A stretch of 64,000 nucleotides of DNA from JAVDCA01 sp035293985 (GTDB lineage Bacteria > Pseudomonadota > Alphaproteobacteria > Rhizobiales > Xanthobacteraceae): NCBI GenBank assembly GCA_035293985.1, contig DATGLS010000017.1, forward strand, positions 186,001-250,000. The letters run 5' to 3'. Position 1 is the stretch's first letter; each line of letters opens with the position of its first letter. This document shows positions 1 through 7,517 of this stretch, piece after piece. The position numbers were made by a program, and so were the translations under genes. Under the pieces are notes generated by a model. That model was not told where the DNA came from, did not search any database, and worked only from the letters and a program-made list of their open reading frames with translations.

Positions 1-527
1 GCGACATCAGCGAACGCCTCGCCCGCGAGGGCGCGCGCGACCCGCTCTACGACGTGCCGTTCACCACGGGCCACACCGGCATCGTCAATGGCGGCATCGC
101 GCTCAACGTCGTGCCCGACAGCTGCACCTTCGAAATGGAGTTCCGCGCGATCGGCGCTGACGACGTTGACGCGCTCGCCGACGAGGTCATCACGTACGGC
201 CGCGAGGTGCTCGAGCCGGCCATGAAGGCGGTGGCACCGGAGGCCGGCATCACGTTCGTCGACCGCTCGAATTTCCCCGGGCTCAATACCCCGGCGGATG
301 ACGACGTGGTGGTGCTGGCAAAGCAGCTCGTCGGCACCAACGCTTACTCGAAGGTCGCCTACGGCACCGAGGCGGGGCGCTTCTCGGCGGCGGGCATTCC
401 GTCGGTGGTGATCGGGCCGGGCTCGATCGACCAGGCGCACAAGGCGGACGAGTTCATCGCCGAGAGCGAGATGGCGAAGTGCGTGGCGTTCATCGACCGC
501 CTGACGGATAGCTGCGCCGCGGGGTGA
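1..527 (+). CDS. argE: Acetylornithine deacetylase, 3' part (start lies before the window)
   Basis: M20-family metallopeptidase fragment, about 174 residues, open from the first base to a TGA at 525-527. ArgE removes the acetyl group from N-acetylornithine in cytoplasmic arginine synthesis. Visible are the family's inserted dimerisation domain (HTGIVNGGIALNVVPDSC, then EMEFR) and the C-terminal catalytic segment (YGTEAGRFSAAGIPSVVIGP, then DQAHKADEF). The last His of that segment is the usual C-terminal metal ligand. The order GTEAG...GPG..DQAHKADE is typical of ArgE rather than DapE, and a separate dapE lies at 47.4 kb. The N-terminal metal site is outside the window. Other M20 amidohydrolases remain possible. 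Confidence 0.85.
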   Translation, partial: DISERLAREGARDPLYDVPFTTGHTGIVNGGIALNVVPDSCTFEMEFRAIGADDVDALADEVITYGREVLEPAMKAVAPEAGITFVDRSNFPGLNTPADDDVVVLAKQLVGTNAYSKVAYGTEAGRFSAAGIPSVVIGPGSIDQAHKADEFIAESEMAKCVAFIDRLTDSCAAG

Positions 528-597
528 GCCGGACGAGCCTCCTCGATAGCGACCGCTCCTTGTGGAGCGGCGCGCCGGCCGATACGAACCGGCCGAC

Positions 598-1071
598 ATG
601 AGCGAATCCAGTTCCATGCGTATCTACGTTGACGCCGACGCGTGCCCGGTGAAGGATGAGATCTACAAGGTCGCGGCGCGCCATGGGCTGCTGGTGAGCG
701 TGGTGGCGAACGGCTTCATCCGGGTGCCGCAAGACCCGTCAATTGAGCGCATCGACGCTGGCTCGGCGGCGGATGCCGCCGACGACTGGATCGCGGCGCG
801 CGCCGGGCCGACAGACATCGTGATCACGGCCGACATCCCGCTGGCGAGCCGTTGCGTCAAAGCAGGTGCGCAGGTGATCGCCCCGACCGGCAAGCCGTTC
901 ACACCCGAGTCGATCGGCATGACGCTCGCGATGCGCAACCTCATGCACGACCTGCGTTCGTCCGGCGAGGTCACCGGCGGGCCGCGGCCGTTCCAGCCGC
1001 GCGATCGCTCGGCCTTCCTGTCGGCGCTCGATCAGGCGATTCGCCGCCTGCAGCGCGCGTCCCGAGGCTGA
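598..1071 (+). CDS. YaiI/YqxD family protein (UPF0178, DUF188)
   Basis: A protein of 157 residues matching the small UPF0178 family, whose fold is thought to be NYN/PIN nuclease-like but whose function is not established. The N-terminus carries the hallmark IYVDADACPVKDEIYKVA, and a second acidic patch follows in DIVITADIPLA; these aspartates would form the putative metal site. The C-terminus GGPRPFQPRDRSAFLSALD is also typical. Two starts are possible: ATG 598, or ATG 616, which begins directly at MRIYVDADAC. Neither has a strong ribosome-binding site, so the first 6 residues are uncertain. The gene is 70 bp downstream of argE on the same strand and may be read with it. Confidence 0.85.
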   Translation: MSESSSMRIYVDADACPVKDEIYKVAARHGLLVSVVANGFIRVPQDPSIERIDAGSAADAADDWIAARAGPTDIVITADIPLASRCVKAGAQVIAPTGKPFTPESIGMTLAMRNLMHDLRSSGEVTGGPRPFQPRDRSAFLSALDQAIRRLQRASRG

Positions 1072-1143
1072 AATGGCGTCGCCTCATCCCGCTTGACTAC
1101 GTTCCGGTGGGCCGCCGCTTGCGACAGCCTCGATTGCGCGAGC

Positions 1144-1430
1144 TCACTCCACGTCGGGCCAACGGCGCGCGCCGTGGATGACACGCAGGATTTCGACCCT
1201 CTCCCCGCGGACCCGGTACGGGACAAAATAGGGCGAGCCCACAATCACGAGCTCACGCGTTTGCGGCACGCGACCCGGCCCCCCGATTGCGGCATTCGCG
1301 GCAATCGAGACTCGACGACATCAACGATGCGTCGCAGCATCTCGGCGGCGGCCGCGGAATCATCATCTGATATGTAAGCGTGAAGCGCCGCGAGATCAGC
1401 GAGCGTCGGGTCGGTCCAATCGATGATCAT
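1144..1430 (-). pseudogene. Frameshifted RelE/ParE-type toxin remnant
   Basis: From ATG 1430 the frame reads MIIDWTDPTLADLAALHAYI, the usual start of ParE-like toxins, and continues to PRMPQSGG. After a run of six G (minus strand, around 1280-1285) the reading becomes nonsense and stops at about 1245. Shifting frame by one base at that G run restores the family's C-terminal half: GRVPQTRELVIVGSPYF, VPYRV, RVEILRVIHGARRWP, with a stop at 1144-1146. One base has therefore probably been lost, either a true inactivating mutation or a homopolymer sequencing error. No antitoxin reading frame is recognisable upstream (1431-1588), so the toxin also appears to be an orphan. Confidence 0.75.
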
Positions 1431-1588
1431 TTGGATTTGGGGCGTGGCTAGCATAAGTGCACAACGGGGAGCGGAACGCGGGTGCGCAGACCACCGGCGA
1501 CGCCAGTCCCTTGCGTTGTGCGATAATGGGGACGTCGGAGCGCGAACCGCGCTTGTAGCTCCCGGCGCGTCGCGCTATCGCGGGTCCC

Positions 1589-3415
1589 ATGCCGCCGCCC
1601 GTCATCCAGCTCAAGGACATCGCGCTCACCTTCGGCGGCACGCCGCTGCTCGAGGGGGTCGAGCTCAGCGTCTCGCAGGGCGAGCGCGTCGCCCTGGTCG
1701 GGCGCAACGGCTCGGGCAAGTCGACGCTGCTCAAGATCACGGCCGGGCTGATCGAGCCCGACCGCGGTACCCGCTTCGTGCAGCCGGGCGCGACCGTGCG
1801 CTACCTGCCCCAGGAGCCGGATTTTGCCGGGGCGGCGACCGTGCTCGACTATGTCGAGGCGGGGCTCGGCCCGGGCGACGATCATCATCGCGCCAGCGCG
1901 CTCGTGGGCGAGCTCGGTCTCGGTGGCCATGAGGATCCGGTGCATCTGTCGGGCGGCGAGGCGCGACGCGCCGCAATCGCGCGCGTGCTGGCGCCGCAGC
2001 CGGACATCCTGCTGCTCGATGAGCCGACCAACCACCTCGATCTGCCGACCATCGAATGGCTCGAGGGCACGCTCGGGGCGATGCGCACCGCGCTCGTGGT
2101 CATCAGCCACGACCGACGTTTTCTCGCCAACCTCACCCGCGCGACGGTGTGGCTCGATCGCGGCACGACGCGGCGGATCGAGCGCGGCTTTGCCGCCTTC
2201 GAAGCCTGGCGCGACGAGGTGCTGGCCGAGGAGGAGACCGCCCAGCACAAGCTCGACCGCAAGATCGTCGCCGAGGAGCACTGGCTGCGCTATGGCGTGA
2301 CGGCGCGGCGCAAGAGAAACGTCCGCCGGCTCGGCGCGCTGCAGGACCTGCGCCAGGCGCGGCGGGACTATCGCGCCAGCGCCGGCAAGGCGACACTGAT
2401 GGCGGCCGAGGCCGAAGCCTCCGGCGCGCTGGTGATCGAGGCGGAGCGCATCGCCAAATCATTCGGCGACCGGCCGATCGTCACCGACTTCAGCACCCGC
2501 GTGCGGCGCGGCGACCGCGTCGGCATCGTCGGGCCGAACGGAACAGGCAAGACCACGTTGATCAGCCTGCTCACCGGCCTGCTCGCGCCCGATGCCGGGG
2601 CGGTGCGGCTCGGCGCCAATATCGCGATGGCGACGCTCGAGCAGAGCCGCGGCAGCCTCGATCCCGACGCGACCGTCGCCGAGACGCTGACGGGCGGACG
2701 TGGCGATACCGTCGCGATCGGCGGCGAGCGGCGGCACGTCGTCGGCTATATGAAAGACTTTCTGTTCGCGCCCGAGCAGGCGCGCACGCCCCTCTCGGCG
2801 CTCTCCGGCGGCGAGCGCGGCCGCCTGATGCTCGCGCGCGCTCTCGCCAAGCCGTCGAACCTGCTGGTGCTCGACGAGCCGACCAACGACCTCGACCTGG
2901 AAACGCTCGACGTCCTGGAGGAAATGCTCGGCGACTACGCCGGCACCATCCTGCTCATCAGCCACGACCGCGACTTTCTCGACCGCGTCGTCAATGCCGT
3001 GATCGTTCCGGAAGGCGGCGGCCGCTGGAACGAGTATGCGGGCGGCTACACTGACATGCTGGCGCAGCGCGGCGACGACATCGCCCGGGAGGCGACCGGC
3101 AAGCGCGAGCCCAAGCCCGAGCCGGCGAAGCCTGCGAAGGGAACCGTAGCGTCTGCGCCCTCGCCTGCAGGCGGTAAACGCAAGCTGAGCTTCAATGAGA
3201 AATACGCGCTCGAGACGCTGCCGGGCGAGATCGCGGCGCTGCAGGAGAAGGTCCGCGCCGCGCAGGAGAAGCTCGCCGATCCCAGCCTCTACGTGCGCGA
3301 CCGCAACGCGTTCGACGACATCTCGGCGAAGCTCGTCGCGGCCCAGGGCGAGCTCGCGGCCGCCGAGGACAAGTGGCTGGAGCTGGAAATCCTGCGCGAG
3401 GAGATCGGCGGCTGA
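1589..3415 (+). CDS. ABC-F family ATP-binding protein (Uup-like)
   Basis: A cytoplasmic protein of 608 residues with two ATPase domains and no membrane segment, the ABC-F layout. Domain 1 has Walker A GRNGSGKST at 38-46, signature LSGGE at 120-124 and Walker B LLLDEPTNHLD at 141-151. Domain 2 has GPNGTGKTT at 315-323, LSGGE at 405-409 and LDEPTNDLD at 428-436. The domains are joined by a charged linker (about 205-275). After a Pro/Lys-rich stretch (about 505-525), a C-terminal coiled coil (about 530-606) resembles that of Uup, which binds DNA and acts at the ribosome or in recombination intermediates. The ATG start follows a weak ribosome-binding site. Which ABC-F subgroup it belongs to cannot be fixed by eye. 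Confidence 0.9.
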   Translation: MPPPVIQLKDIALTFGGTPLLEGVELSVSQGERVALVGRNGSGKSTLLKITAGLIEPDRGTRFVQPGATVRYLPQEPDFAGAATVLDYVEAGLGPGDDHHRASALVGELGLGGHEDPVHLSGGEARRAAIARVLAPQPDILLLDEPTNHLDLPTIEWLEGTLGAMRTALVVISHDRRFLANLTRATVWLDRGTTRRIERGFAAFEAWRDEVLAEEETAQHKLDRKIVAEEHWLRYGVTARRKRNVRRLGALQDLRQARRDYRASAGKATLMAAEAEASGALVIEAERIAKSFGDRPIVTDFSTRVRRGDRVGIVGPNGTGKTTLISLLTGLLAPDAGAVRLGANIAMATLEQSRGSLDPDATVAETLTGGRGDTVAIGGERRHVVGYMKDFLFAPEQARTPLSALSGGERGRLMLARALAKPSNLLVLDEPTNDLDLETLDVLEEMLGDYAGTILLISHDRDFLDRVVNAVIVPEGGGRWNEYAGGYTDMLAQRGDDIAREATGKREPKPEPAKPAKGTVASAPSPAGGKRKLSFNEKYALETLPGEIAALQEKVRAAQEKLADPSLYVRDRNAFDDISAKLVAAQGELAAAEDKWLELEILREEIGG

Positions 3416-3551
3416 TCGCGGCGCCCGATCGCTCACTCATCTGCGTGGGCAGAGGTGGGACATGCGTGATCGCGATTGACAAGCCCGCAGCGGCAGCGCG
3501 ACGTTTGCGGCACACAAGAAGCGCCGCGTTTCGCGGCGGCGGGAGGACGGC

Positions 3552-4721
3552 ATGTATCGCTCATTGTCTCGATCGATCGCGGGCAGGCTTGTTGCGCTTA
3601 TCCCTGGCTTGTCATTGTTGCTGCTCGACGCCGCGCACGCCGAGCCGCCCAAGCTGCCGGTGCCAGCGATCGATCAGTCGGCGGTGGCGTTGCGCGGCTA
3701 CTTCTATGTCGGCGGCAAGTATGTCGGGCCGCCCGGCCAGGAGATCATGGACGGGCAGATCTACGTCGAGGTGCTGGCGCCGAAGGACGTGAAGCGTCCC
3801 TACCCGTTGGTGCTGATCCACGGCGCGGCGCAGACCGCGACCAACTGGATGGGCACGCCGGACGGCCGCAAAGGCTGGGCCGAGTATTTCGTCGAGCAGG
3901 GCTACATCGTCTATATGATCGACCAGCCGATGCGCGGGCGCTCGGCCTGGCATCCGGACGACGGCAAGACACGGATGTTCACGGCCAAGGGCGAGCAGTT
4001 CCAGTTCACCGCGATCGAGACCGACGGCACCTGGCCGCAGGCGAAGAAGCACACGCAATGGCCGGGCGACGGGCCGAACAAGGGCAAAAAGGGCGATGCG
4101 ATCTTCGATGCGTTCTACGCGACGCAGGTCGAGACGGTGCTGTCGGCGGAGGAGACCGAGCAGCGTAACCAGGAAGCGGGCGCGGCCCTCCTCGACAAGA
4201 TCGGGCCCGCGATCGTGCTCACCCATTCGCAGTCGGGCGCGTTCGGCTGGCTGATCGCCGACGCGCGGCCGAAGCTCGTCAAGGCGATCGTCGCGATCGA
4301 GCCCTCCGGCCCCCCGTTCGAGGCGACCATCATCGGCACCGGCCGCACGCGCCCGTGGGGACCGACCGACATCGCGATCACCTACGATCCGCCCGTGAAG
4401 GATCCGAGCGAGATCGCGATCGAGCGCGAGCCGAAGGCGGACGGGCCTGACCTGTTCGTGTGCTGGATGCAAAAATCGCCGGCGCGCCAGCTGGTGAACC
4501 TGAAAAACATCCCGGTCATGATCATGTCGGCGGAGGCGTCGTATCACCAGGTGTATGATCACTGCACTGCGAAGTACCTCGACCAGGCGGGCGTCAAGAC
4601 CGAGTACATCCGCCTGCAGGACAAGGGCATCCGCGGCAACGGCCACATGGTGATGATCGAGAAGAACAACCTCGACATCGCGCATCTGATCGACGAGTGG
4701 GTGGTGGCGAATGTGAAGTGA
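3552..4721 (+). CDS. Secreted alpha/beta-hydrolase, esterase-like
   Basis: A protein of 389 residues that starts with a Sec signal peptide (hydrophobic about 11-28, AHA before residue 31), so it acts in the periplasm or outside. The oxyanion-loop motif LIHGAAQTATNW starts at about 88. The nucleophile elbow is THSQSG, with Ser228 as nucleophile. Near the C-terminus GNGHMVM supplies the catalytic His365. These are the marks of the alpha/beta-hydrolase fold; the substrate cannot be told from the sequence. The ATG has a strong GGGAGGA ribosome-binding site. It stands alone on the plus strand, convergent with pheA, with a palindromic repeat in the gap. Confidence 0.85.
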   Translation: MYRSLSRSIAGRLVALIPGLSLLLLDAAHAEPPKLPVPAIDQSAVALRGYFYVGGKYVGPPGQEIMDGQIYVEVLAPKDVKRPYPLVLIHGAAQTATNWMGTPDGRKGWAEYFVEQGYIVYMIDQPMRGRSAWHPDDGKTRMFTAKGEQFQFTAIETDGTWPQAKKHTQWPGDGPNKGKKGDAIFDAFYATQVETVLSAEETEQRNQEAGAALLDKIGPAIVLTHSQSGAFGWLIADARPKLVKAIVAIEPSGPPFEATIIGTGRTRPWGPTDIAITYDPPVKDPSEIAIEREPKADGPDLFVCWMQKSPARQLVNLKNIPVMIMSAEASYHQVYDHCTAKYLDQAGVKTEYIRLQDKGIRGNGHMVMIEKNNLDIAHLIDEWVVANVK

Positions 4722-4728
4722 CGCCATC

Positions 4729-4825
4729 CGTCATCGCGAGAAGCGCGCAGCCCGACGAGGCGAGCTCGAGGCGCAGGCACATGCGCGAGCGGAACGAGTT
4801 TGCTTCGCGTTTGCTCGCAATGACG
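4729..4825. repeat. Intergenic palindromic repeat with 12-bp inverted ends
   Basis: The element fills the gap between the convergent hydrolase and pheA genes. Its ends are CGTCATCGCGAG (4729-4740) and CTCGCAATGACG (4814-4825), inverse complements with one mismatch. An inner palindrome CGAGCTCG lies near 4761-4768. GTCATTGCGAG-ended elements are, from general knowledge, common dispersed repeats in alphaproteobacteria. It could fold in RNA and protect or end both flanking transcripts. Confidence 0.65.
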
Positions 4826-4827
4826 CG

Positions 4828-5691
4828 TTATTTTTTGCCGAGCCTGGCGCGCAGCGGCGACGCCGGATAGACGCCGAGGATGGTCAGCTCCTTGGAGAAG
4901 AACGCGAGCTCCTCGAGCGCGAGCTTGAGGTTCGCATCGTCCGGATGCCCCTCGACGTCGGCGTAGAACTGGGTGGCGAAGAAATTGCCCTCGATCATGT
5001 AGCTTTCGAGCTTCGTCATGTTGACGCGGTTGGTGGCGAAGCCGCCGAGCGCCTTGTAGAGCGCGGCCGGAATGTTGCGCACCTGGAACACGAACGTCGT
5101 CATCACCGGGCCGTCGCCGCGCTTGGCGATCTTCTTCTCGCGCGACAGCACGATGAAGCGCGTGGTCGAATGCGCCTCGTCCTCGACGTTCTCGGCCAGG
5201 ATCGTCAGCCCATAGATCTTGGCGGCGAGGCGCGACGCGATCGCGGCGCAGGTCGGATCGCCGCGCTCGGCCACGTCCTTGGCGGCACCGGCGGTGTCGG
5301 CGGCGACCAGCGCGCGGATACCGAGCTTGCGGATGTAGTTGCGGCACTGGCCGAGCGCCATGATGTGGCTCTCGACGGTCTTGAGCCCCTTGAGCGTCGC
5401 ACCCTTCGGCGCCATCAGCTGGTTGCGAATCCCGAGGAAATGCTCGGCGATGATGTGCAGCTGCGCGGTCGGCATCAGGTGATGGATGTCGGCGACACGC
5501 CCCGCGACCGAGTTCTCGATCGGGATCATGCCGAGATCGGCGCTACCGCTCGAGATCGCCGCCAGCGCGTCCTCGAAGGTCCGGCACGGCAACGGCTCGT
5601 AGCCGGGATAGACCTCATCACAGGCGATATGGGAATTGGCGCCGAGCTCGCCCTGGAAGGCGATCTTGCGTCTCTTCGCTGTCTTGCTCAT
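4828..5691 (-). CDS. pheA: Prephenate dehydratase
   Basis: A protein of 287 residues that converts prephenate to phenylpyruvate in phenylalanine synthesis. The periplasmic-binding-like catalytic domain fills about residues 7-185 (FQGELGANSH at the start, IPIENSVAGRV, and the catalytic STTRF near 182). A C-terminal ACT domain (about 195-275; FQVRNIPAALYKAL, TKLESYMIEG) is the phenylalanine-sensing part and implies feedback inhibition. It is monofunctional, without a chorismate mutase domain. ATG 5691 is preceded by GAGG at good distance and lies 11 bases after the stop of kdsB, so the two are surely co-transcribed. A start five codons earlier would overlap kdsB and is less likely. Confidence 0.95.
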   Translation of the reverse strand: MSKTAKRRKIAFQGELGANSHIACDEVYPGYEPLPCRTFEDALAAISSGSADLGMIPIENSVAGRVADIHHLMPTAQLHIIAEHFLGIRNQLMAPKGATLKGLKTVESHIMALGQCRNYIRKLGIRALVAADTAGAAKDVAERGDPTCAAIASRLAAKIYGLTILAENVEDEAHSTTRFIVLSREKKIAKRGDGPVMTTFVFQVRNIPAALYKALGGFATNRVNMTKLESYMIEGNFFATQFYADVEGHPDDANLKLALEELAFFSKELTILGVYPASPLRARLGKK

Positions 5692-5702
5692 TGGGTTTCC
5701 CC

Positions 5703-6437
5703 TCACCGCGCGAGCAGCGCCCGCGCCCTCTCCAGCTCTTCGGGCGTATCGACCCCCAGCGGCACCGAATCGACCAGCGCGACGTCGATGCGCATGCCGG
5801 CTTCGAGCGCACGCAACTGCTCGAGCTTCTCACGCTTCTCCAAGGTGGAGGGCGGGAGCTTGACGAAGCGCTCGAGGGCGGCGCGCCGATACGCATAAAG
5901 ACCGATGTGATGATAGAGCGGACCCTCGCCGTGGGGTGCGGTCGCGCGCGTGAAATAGAGCGCGCGCAGCCGGCGCGCGCCGATCGGCGAGCCGACCACC
6001 TTGACGATGTGAGGGCTGGTGCGCTCGGCCGGGTCGCGGATCTCGGCCGCGATCGTGGCGATATCGACCTCCGGATCGTCGAGGAGCGCGACGGCGGCGC
6101 GCAGGTCGGCCGGATGGAGCGTGGGCAGATCGCCCTGCACGTTGACGACCCGGCGGATGCGCCGCTCCGGATCGAGATCGACGAGCGCCTCGAAGATGCG
6201 GTCGGAGCCCGAGGGGTGGTCGGCGGAGGTCATCACGGCGCGCCCGCCGGCTTTCTCGGCCGCAACACAGACGGCCTCCGAATCGGTTGCCACCACCACC
6301 TCGCCGACGCCGGCCTCATGCGCGCGCGCCAGCACATGGGCGATCATCGGCCGGCCGGCGATGTCGGCGAGCGGCTTGCCCGGCAAGCGGGTCGCGGCGA
6401 GGCGCGCCGGAATGAGAACCATGACCTCGCTCGCCAT
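5703..6437 (-). CDS. kdsB: 3-deoxy-manno-octulosonate cytidylyltransferase
   Basis: A protein of 244 residues that joins CMP to KDO, the step that activates KDO for lipopolysaccharide inner-core synthesis. The N-terminus LIPARLAATRLPGKPL is the CTP-binding signature of this family. It is followed by VVATDSE, the GGRAVMT..DHPSGSDRI segment and the VVNVQGDLP motif with the metal-binding Asp. YHHIGLYAYRR, KLPPSTLEKREKLEQLR and DTPEELERAR complete the pattern and the length is normal. It is the first gene of a two-gene unit with pheA. It is divergent from the cytochrome c gene, an arrangement known from Bradyrhizobium relatives. Confidence 0.95.
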   Translation of the reverse strand: MASEVMVLIPARLAATRLPGKPLADIAGRPMIAHVLARAHEAGVGEVVVATDSEAVCVAAEKAGGRAVMTSADHPSGSDRIFEALVDLDPERRIRRVVNVQGDLPTLHPADLRAAVALLDDPEVDIATIAAEIRDPAERTSPHIVKVVGSPIGARRLRALYFTRATAPHGEGPLYHHIGLYAYRRAALERFVKLPPSTLEKREKLEQLRALEAGMRIDVALVDSVPLGVDTPEELERARALLAR

Positions 6438-6542
6438 CGCCGAAAATGCCCGGATTTACGCCGCGTCAGCCCCGAAATTGACGGGTGGAACGTCCGCTTA
6501 TACGGGTTGCCAGGGGCGAGGCAAACCGGCTATTTGTGCGCC

Positions 6543-6612
6543 GCCGTTCGGGAAAACGGCGCTTCGCTCGCCTATAGCCGTTCGGAAGAACGGCGTCGCT
6601 TCGCTCGCCTAT
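6543..6612. repeat. Two tandem copies of a hairpin-forming repeat
   Basis: Copy 1 (6543-6575) and copy 2 (6577-6612) each begin with a 6-bp stem GCCGTT...AACGGC around a 6-base loop (6543-6560 and 6577-6594). Each ends with GCTTCGCTCGCCTAT. They lie in the shared upstream region of kdsB and the cytochrome gene, 57 bases before the cytochrome start. The element looks like a REP-type repeat; a role in expression is possible but unproven. Confidence 0.6.
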
Positions 6613-6668
6613 TCGGGCCCCGCTTGGCCCTCTTCGCCAATGATGAAGACCTCCGGAGCAGCTCGGCA

Positions 6669-7220
6669 ATGGATTCGGACAACGTCAACAAAGTCCTGAT
6701 GGCGGTGCTGGCCACCTGCACGGCACTGGTGGCGATCAATATCGCATCGGGGGCGGTGTTCAGCCCGAAGGCGCCGGCGAAGCCCGGCTACGAGATCGCC
6801 GTCAAGGCGCCGACCGAGCAGCACGGCGGTGCGCCGGCGGCGGCACAGCCGATCGAGGTGCTGCTGCAGACCTCGAGCGCCGAGCGCGGCCAGTCCGCCG
6901 CCAAGATCTGCCAAGCCTGTCACACCTTCGAGAAGGGCGGTCCGAACAAGGTCGGTCCCAACTTGTGGGGCATCGTCGGCCGCCCGCGCGCCTCGGAGGC
7001 GGGATTCAACTATTCGGCGGCGATGAAGGCCAAGGGCGGCGAGTGGACGTTCGACGAGCTCAACAAGTTCCTGACCAATCCGCGCGGCTATATCCCGGGC
7101 ACGCTGATGAGTTTTGCGGGCTTCGACAATGACCACGACAAGCAGCGGGCGGATGTGATCAACTACCTGCACACGCTGTCCGACAAGCCGCTCGATCTGC
7201 CGACAGTGGCCAAGAAGTAG
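6669..7220 (+). CDS. cycM: Membrane-anchored c-type cytochrome (CycM-like)
   Basis: A protein of 183 residues with an uncleaved N-terminal anchor (hydrophobic about 9-30), a spacer rich in Ala and Pro, and a class I cytochrome c domain (about 66-172) facing the periplasm. Haem attachment is CQACH at 81-85, and the axial Met is Met147 in PGTLMSF. GPNLWGIVGR and YSAAMKAKGG are typical of mitochondrial-like cytochromes. CycM of Bradyrhizobium is such an anchored cytochrome and passes electrons to an aa3-type oxidase; the same role is inferred here. ATG 6669 has GGAG ten bases upstream. The gene stands alone and ends at a strong hairpin (7257-7290). Confidence 0.9.
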   Translation: MDSDNVNKVLMAVLATCTALVAINIASGAVFSPKAPAKPGYEIAVKAPTEQHGGAPAAAQPIEVLLQTSSAERGQSAAKICQACHTFEKGGPNKVGPNLWGIVGRPRASEAGFNYSAAMKAKGGEWTFDELNKFLTNPRGYIPGTLMSFAGFDNDHDKQRADVINYLHTLSDKPLDLPTVAKK

Positions 7221-7256
7221 TCGCCTCGGCGCGTGAGCTGCCCCCCGATAGAGCGT

Positions 7257-7290
7257 CTCGGCCGGGCCTGCGCCCGGCCGAGGCCGTTTT
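7257..7290 (+). terminator. Rho-independent terminator after cytochrome c gene
   Basis: An 11-bp perfect GC-rich stem, CTCGGCCGGGC (7257-7267) and GCCCGGCCGAG (7272-7282), with loop CTGC, followed by GCCGTTTT. It lies 37 bases after the cytochrome stop codon. The T run is short, so termination may be partial. Confidence 0.7.
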
Positions 7291-7517
7291 GGGCTGCGGT
7301 ACGTAAGGAGAATGTGCACGGGAAATTGAAGGTCGCCGTGGGGGTTAGCCGCACCCGCGCCGGTACCCGCATCGCAAAAGGGACATAATGCGTTAAAGAC
7401 ATGGGCCCCGGGCCTCGACCCAGGCATCGCCCAAGGCGTTGACCAAGGAATCGCCAAAGGGGTGGCTCAAAGGAAGCGCCGACGTCACCCTGCGACCAAT
7501 CGATTGCGGAGAACTGC

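Noticed and set aside
1093..1377. A plus-strand frame over the toxin remnant
   Set aside because: It has no family features, whereas the minus strand gives a clear ParE-like sequence in two frames.
7291..7517. A possible riboswitch or leader before the peptide transporter
   Set aside because: Only short imperfect repeats (CAAGG-type) are visible; no known aptamer pattern.
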